Of a DNA stretch of 64,000 nucleotides, positions 59,291 through 64,000 are shown piece after piece. The notes under the pieces were generated by a model, which worked only from the letters and a program-made list of their open reading frames with translations, searched no databases and was not told the DNA's origin. Source of the DNA: Peromyscus leucopus (taxonomy: Eukaryota > Chordata > Mammalia > Rodentia > Cricetidae); the NCBI RefSeq assembly GCF_004664715.2, contig NC_051071.1:28575661-28639660 (forward strand), written 5' to 3'. The first letter of the stretch is position 1, and each line of letters opens with the position of its first letter. Both the position numbers and the translations under genes were made by a program.

Positions 59291-61422
59291 CAACTCTAAA
59301 ACTGAATATTGATCCTGAAAATTAAAATTATAATTCTTAGAAACAGTAGGGTTCAGTGTTGATGTAATTCATGTAGAGAGCCCATAAGATGAAGCTTATT
59401 TAAATCTGCCCTCATTTAATGTTTAGTTCCTGTGATAACTCGGTCATACTCCAATTACAATTAACATGAACACTGAGTAGATATAAAATAAAAATGCCAG
59501 AAAGGCATTTTAGATAAACAAAATTTCACAAGTGTTACTGTAGTAGGTTATTGTCGGCGAAGTATCTTTCATGTGTTTTTTTTTTTTTTTATCACTTCCT
59601 CTTAATCATCCTCCAGTCACTAATCTGCAGGAAAGACTGTGAGGTTTAGAAAGAGAAAACAGTCGGGTTAAGGTCATAGGGCCAGAAGTTGGCTTTACCC
59701 CAGTCTGGAGTCTCTTGCTTTCTCTTTCCAGAAGGGCAGCCTGGCAGAAAGCAGAGGGCCCGTGCCCAGGCGGGGGACTAGGGAACAGCGGTGTTGGTCT
59801 TTTCTAACCTCAGCTGGAAAGGCCCTCCCTACCTTCGGCAACATCTAGGAAGCTAGTACACTTGTCACAGAGCGGCCAGGAAAGTTCTACACTTGGAAAC
59901 TCGGGCCCTGGAACTGGTGTCTAGACACTCGTGCGTGACAGGCACAGGTTAAAACTCATGAAAGCATCTACATGTTTGACCACCCCTGCCTCCAAATCTA
60001 ATCACCTAGGAGAGAACATGTCTCAGTCCTGCTGGTAGCTGTGTGCCACCCAGTGTGTGTTCCTGGTCTCAGAAAGGCAGAGCACAGAGTTAAGCAGCAC
60101 CTACCAGCCAAGCCATTCCCAGCTGCTTTCAAATTGCCACTGAATTTTTACTTAAGACAAGAAAATCTCCCATGAAGCTTTTCCCTTCAGAGAATCCCTG
60201 GGATTTTTCAAGGCAGAGAATTTCTTTTGAGGATGAAAACACAAGTCTCAGCTATATAAAGGAGTTTGAGTAAGGCAAAGCTTACTCTGCTTAACAAGCT
60301 GTAGGAAGAGGATAATCCGCTGGAGAGAGCGCCTCTGCTCCTACACCAGCAAGAGCCCTCAATGTGTCCCAAATTCCCCTTGCAAGACCAAGGCATCACT
60401 TCCTCACCAGTTTCCCTGTTCAAAACTTCCCATCTTAAAGACATGCAATGCACAGCAGCTTGGCATAGGATGTGAAGTCCAGAAGCATAGCTCAGCCCTG
60501 CTCACTAAGACATCTTCTCTGGCTGCTGGCTAATTAACTGCAGAGACTTAAGAGTGCTTAGTCAGGAAGTTGTCCATCCCTGTCGAACAAGAGTTAGATG
60601 GGTAACTGACGCCATGGAGGCTCTTTGAAAAGTTCACCTTCTCATACCTGGCTGTAGAGAGGGGTGGTGTTCGGGGTGGGGGTAACCTTACATAACACAA
60701 TGGTCTATTTCCACATTATTTTTCCAGCTCTGTGAGTGGAAAAATCTAATCATGCTGGAAAAAAAGAACAGCACAACGATTTGAAGCTTAAGCGTTCATC
60801 TGGAATTTTGGAAGGTCCGGCTAATTCTAACTGTGGCTGGGAAAGTAGAAAGCAAGAGTAATAATCCCTAGGGTCAAAAGAAATGAGTACTTTAGAAAGG
60901 CAGTGGTTGGGGGTGCAGAAGTTGAGCTTTTTCTATTTCCTTTTATTAAAAACTACAGTTAAATATAGATTTCCTGGAATTAACTCCTAGGTGTAAGCTG
61001 GTAATTGAATTTCAACAAATACATCGTGATTTGAGAGCAAAGCTGAGACCACAGGACTTTGTTTTCTCTCCAGCAGCTGGTCAAACACCCAGGGCACATG
61101 GGGACTGTGCTGGGGCCTGCTCCCCAGGGGTGGCAGGGGCTAGGGGCTGGGTCAGGCTTGGGTGCTGGTGGAGCTCTCCCTGAGAATGGTGAGCTCAGAC
61201 TGAAGCAGGGATGCGCGCTCTCCCTTTTCTCTTGTCCACTTTCTCGTCTGTCTCCTCACCCCAATTCCTGGCTTACTAGAGACTGCTTCTGGGAGAGCAG
61301 CTTCAAGACAGTGGATCCATAGTTGAGTCCTTGGGATCCCCCCAGAGCATCTTAGCATAGTTATGGATAAAAATAGCCCAGGATAACATAACGCAGAGGG
61401 AAGAGGAGGAGTAAGTCTCGCG
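59291..61422. other. About 2.1 kb, no gene; promoter-proximal intron
   Basis: No frame or repeat was recognised and no young SINEs are present. Repeat-poor DNA next to a CpG-rich promoter may contain regulatory elements, which is inference. Confidence 0.4.
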
Positions 61423-61472
61423 CAAGGCAAGGCAAGGCAAGGCAAAGCAAGGCAAAGCAAGGCAAAGCAAGG
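61423..61472. repeat. (CAAGG/CAAAG)10 pentamer repeat
   Basis: Ten pentamers are present. The first four are CAAGG, then CAAAG and CAAGG alternate so that the second half has a 10-bp period. It lies about 400 bp from the CpG-rich block. Confidence 0.95.
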
Positions 61473-62008
61473 ATACCACAGCTTCTGCATAGTGGGAGTA
61501 AGAGAGAAAGGGTGCTACTCCGGGTCCGGAGGAAAGCCCTGCCTGTGCAAATAAGATCAGGTGCCCCCTTAGCTTAGGTTGTGCCAATACATGATCTGAA
61601 GCACCCACAAATAATTGCTGAGTCTGTCACAACCCACCAATCCTTGGCCCACATCTGGCTTCAGCGTTCCTTTCTCCATCTCATCACTGGCTTGAGCCCC
61701 AGGTTCGGAGAGCTGGCCCTCCAGTTCCAGGAAAGGCAGGTTCCAGAGGGGGAAGCAGTGGAGTCCACTGCTGCAAAGGCGGGTGTGTGGGGTTCACCTG
61801 AAGATATCGGGCTATGAGTAAGCCCTGCTCGTTCTAAATACAGGCTTCTCTAGTTCGTGTCCCGACATCCTTTAACATCCCCCACCGCCCCATCCACCTC
61901 CTCCGTCGGCGGTTCCCGAAATAGAAACCCAGGTGGGGAAAAAAAAAAAAAAAGTAAAAAGTAACATGAAAATTCAACTGCGGTTTGTAACTGGCTTTCT
62001 TAATACTT

Positions 62009-62011
62009 ACA
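62009..62011 (-). other. Further candidate splice donor near island edge
   Basis: The minus strand reads AGGCAGGACT followed by GTAAGTATT. The intronic side is a strong donor match and the exonic side is weaker. If used, the first exon would include most of the island. Confidence 0.25.
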
Positions 62012-62557
62012 GTCCTGCCTGCCACCTTCCTCTTCGATTACCCCGGGAGATGATCGGTCTCCCCATTACAGCTACTGAACGCAAAGGCACACCAGACCAA
62101 GGCTTCCACATCCCAGATGCCCCATCCCGGAGTGACTCCAGTCAGCTGTCCCCGCTGCCCAGTTCTCCGCCCCTAGTGGTACCCCGGTTCGGCAAGCGCT
62201 GCGCTCCAGCTGCACTTGCACAGGGTCCTAGAGAGAATCAGCGGCGCCGAGCAACGGACAACGACGACCCTCCTGAGTCAGGTAGGGACGCAAGTTCCCG
62301 TCTTTTAAGAGTCAGAAACTCCGGTCCCTTAGAGTCCATCTCGTGAATTCTAGAGATGCAGTTCCAGGGCAGGAGACAGGAGGATTCGAAAACCCCGAGT
62401 CTTCCTTCCGTGTACTCTCCACTCTAACTGCTTCATCCTGCACTCCTCTTAGGCTTTACACTTGCCCTAAGTCGGGACGCCAGAAGAAGAAGGCGCCTAG
62501 GCAACCCTCACCGGCCACTCCCCAGCCTGACACCTTTACCACTTGCGCGCAGCGCTC

Positions 62558-62560
62558 ACC
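62558..62560 (-). other. Alternative consensus splice donor
   Basis: The minus strand reads GACTCAG followed by GTGAGCGC, with CAG immediately before the GT. The exon would end at 62560. It is about 150 nt downstream of the 62711 donor in the gene's direction, so the two could define alternative first-exon ends. Confidence 0.35.
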
Positions 62561-62708
62561 TGAGTCGTTTACCCGTCCAGCCGGTCAGGCGCCCTCAATC
62601 TTCTCTCCGGCCGGGCCATGGGCAGCACCACCTCTGAGCATCTGATCCCCTTGGAGCAAATCTCCAGTCACCTCCAGGCGGACGAGCCGGGAAGGGACAC
62701 AAGCACTC

Positions 62709-62711
62709 ACC
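62709..62711 (-). other. Consensus splice donor, candidate end of HS3ST1 exon 1
   Basis: The minus strand reads CTCTCG followed by GTGAGTGC, a near-perfect donor. The GT is complementary to AC at 62709-62710, and the exon would end at 62711. It lies within the most CpG-dense part of the island. It is the best single candidate for joining to the acceptor at 33779-33780. Confidence 0.4.
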
Positions 62712-63450
62712 GAGAGAGACCCGGCGGTGGCGGCAGCTCGTGGCTGCAGCGCTCAGAGGACCTTGCAGACAGACGTTTTAGTGCCGGGATCCGAAGATGG
62801 GAGGAGCAGGAGGAGGAGCAGAAGCCGGAGGAGGGGACAGTGGAGGCCGACGCTCGGGGAGAGCGCGGAGGGCAGAAGAGGATCGCTAGCGCCCACTGCT
62901 GCCGCTTTGGCTCCGGTGCTGCCCTGAGTCCCGCTTCCCTGTGTGTCCCTGCCTGCTGACTTCCAGCGACCCAGCCTAGCACCTGGCTTTTGCCGCTTCT
63001 CGGTCCCGAAGGAGCGGTCTCCGCTGCTCACCCAGTGCGGCGGCTCCTTGGATTTCAGTTTAAGGGGAGAGACTAGCGCAGCCTAGAGGGTGGGACGTGT
63101 GGCTTGGGTGACTTCATCAACCTTGCAAACCCTGGACTCCCAGTGCGCTCTCTGACCCCCGCTGACTCTGAACCGGGGTCCATTACCCCTTTCGCAAACT
63201 TCGCGTGGTCCCCAAGACCCTCGCAGTACCCACGTGTGTTCACGTCAGCGTTCCCTACTGGCAGGTGACTCGCCTTAGGCTTCTTGTGCTTGGTGCACAG
63301 ACCTGGACGTCTCCTGAGCCCTTCGCTCCATCTTGCGCTGCAGCGGGGACAGAAGGCGTTAGAAGAGCTAGCTTCAGAGTGTGCACTTCCGCGATAAAAC
63401 ACTCTCTCTGCTTCGGTTTCGCCTCAAAAAAAGATGATTGGAACTTAACA

Positions 63451-64000
63451 AGGCGAGCTCGGAGGATTCAGCTCTCCTTTAGCAAAAGTAACTAGGTTGG
63501 CAAATTTCACCTCTGAAACTAATCAAGGTCTTCCTGCGTTCCAAAGCTGAGAGGTTTTGTGTGAAAGCCAACCTGCATATTGTGACTCAATTTAAGAAGT
63601 GGAGGGCAGCGGAGCTGGAATCTCCTTGGAGACACTGAACTGCTTCAGCCAAAGCAAGTCGCCTTCCAAAGCAGGTTACCAAAAGAAAAGAGGGGCGGGA
63701 AGAGGGTGGGGGTGAAAAGGAGGAGGTCTTCAAGAGGGAGCCAGATACAAATCAAAACAACTTCCTTAGCTTTTAATATCTTCCATATCTTAAAAATTAG
63801 AATAGAAACATTTATCATTTGCATTTCTAGAATCAATATTCTCTCATCTGAGGGGGAAATTTTCTTTAGGAAATTGACCACTTAACTGGTTGCAAAGGTT
63901 AGCCTTGGTCCTTTTAGAAAGCAAAGGAATGCCCAGTACAGTATATTGTGGATAAAGCCAGAAGCATCTTGGAGACCATGGCCAATTAATCTGAGGAAAT
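63451..64000. other. Upstream flank of the HS3ST1 promoter
   Basis: CpG content falls away here. A purine-rich segment with GGGGCGGG lies at 63680-63730. No gene on either strand was recognised before the window ends. Confidence 0.45.

Larger units (their letters stand above)
33779..62710 (-). other. HS3ST1: Inferred HS3ST1 intron 1
   Basis: This is the stretch between the coding-exon acceptor and a consensus donor (CTCG followed by GTGAGTGC) in the CpG-rich block. The length of about 29 kb suits the known gene layout, a distant non-coding first exon plus a single coding exon. The content is ordinary mammalian intron: SINEs, MIRs, a hAT relic, a solo LTR, microsatellites, and the hairpin pair at 37585-37807. 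The donor choice is uncertain, because other donors lie at 62009, 62558 and 63030. Confidence 0.5.
61850..63450 (-). promoter_or_regulatory. HS3ST1: CpG-rich island, probable HS3ST1 promoter and first exon
   Basis: CpG dinucleotides are frequent here, densest at about 62150-63060, in contrast to the AT-rich, CpG-poor rest of the window. No TATA box is evident on the minus strand, which is usual for such promoters. A GGGGCGGG Sp1-type box sits just outside at about 63692, and a CACGTG E-box lies near 63230. The position upstream of the coding exon and the several minus-strand donors point to HS3ST1. The start site cannot be fixed by eye. Open frames of 100-137 codons on both strands here are what GC-rich DNA produces by chance. 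Confidence 0.65.

Noticed and set aside
61933..62959. Chain of plus-strand frames of 137, 100 and 113 codons in the CpG-rich block
   Set aside because: GC-rich DNA has few stop codons. The frames overlap minus-strand frames, have no recognisable domains, and lie where the HS3ST1 promoter is expected.

Overview
The window is nuclear DNA from a muroid rodent, most likely a cricetid (Peromyscus, vole or hamster type). The evidence is the repeat content. There are several young B1 SINEs of the form I associate with cricetids (internal stretch AGTTCCAGGAAAGGCGCAAAG), plus B3/B2, ID and B4 SINEs, rodent L1 3' UTRs, an ORR1/MaLR LTR and mys-type LTRs. Older MIR, L1M and hAT copies lie beneath these. 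Species assignment is inference.

Only one protein-coding gene is supported: HS3ST1 (heparan sulfate glucosamine 3-O-sulfotransferase 1) on the minus strand. Its complete 311-residue coding sequence sits in one exon (CDS 32737-33672). The exon has a strong splice acceptor at 33779-33780, two very short upstream ORFs and a non-repetitive 3' UTR. About 29 kb upstream in the gene's own direction, a CpG-rich block at about 61850-63450 holds several minus-strand consensus splice donors. It is the natural candidate for promoter and non-coding exon 1, so about 33.8-62.7 kb reads as one large intron.

Region by region: 1-31 kb is 3' intergenic DNA without a supportable gene, made of retrotransposon fragments (two L1 3' UTRs, a possibly inverted L1, solo LTRs, MaLR LTRs, SINEs), microsatellites and a minisatellite at 25.3-25.7 kb. 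31.7-33.8 kb is the HS3ST1 3' flank (with a 26-bp minisatellite) and coding exon. 33.8-61.8 kb is the inferred intron, with SINEs, MIRs, a hAT relic, a solo LTR and simple repeats. 61.8-64 kb is the CpG-rich promoter and its upstream flank.

The most unusual structure is a pair of back-to-back near-perfect hairpins at 37585-37807 in the inferred intron. Their stems are 43 and 42 bp with one mismatch each, their loops 23 and 24 nt, and only 6 bp separates them. I see no new multi-gene system: the remaining open reading frames are short, sit in repeats or in the CpG-rich block, and resemble no protein I recognise. Repeat boundaries are by eye and good to about 10-30 bp unless target-site duplications are quoted.
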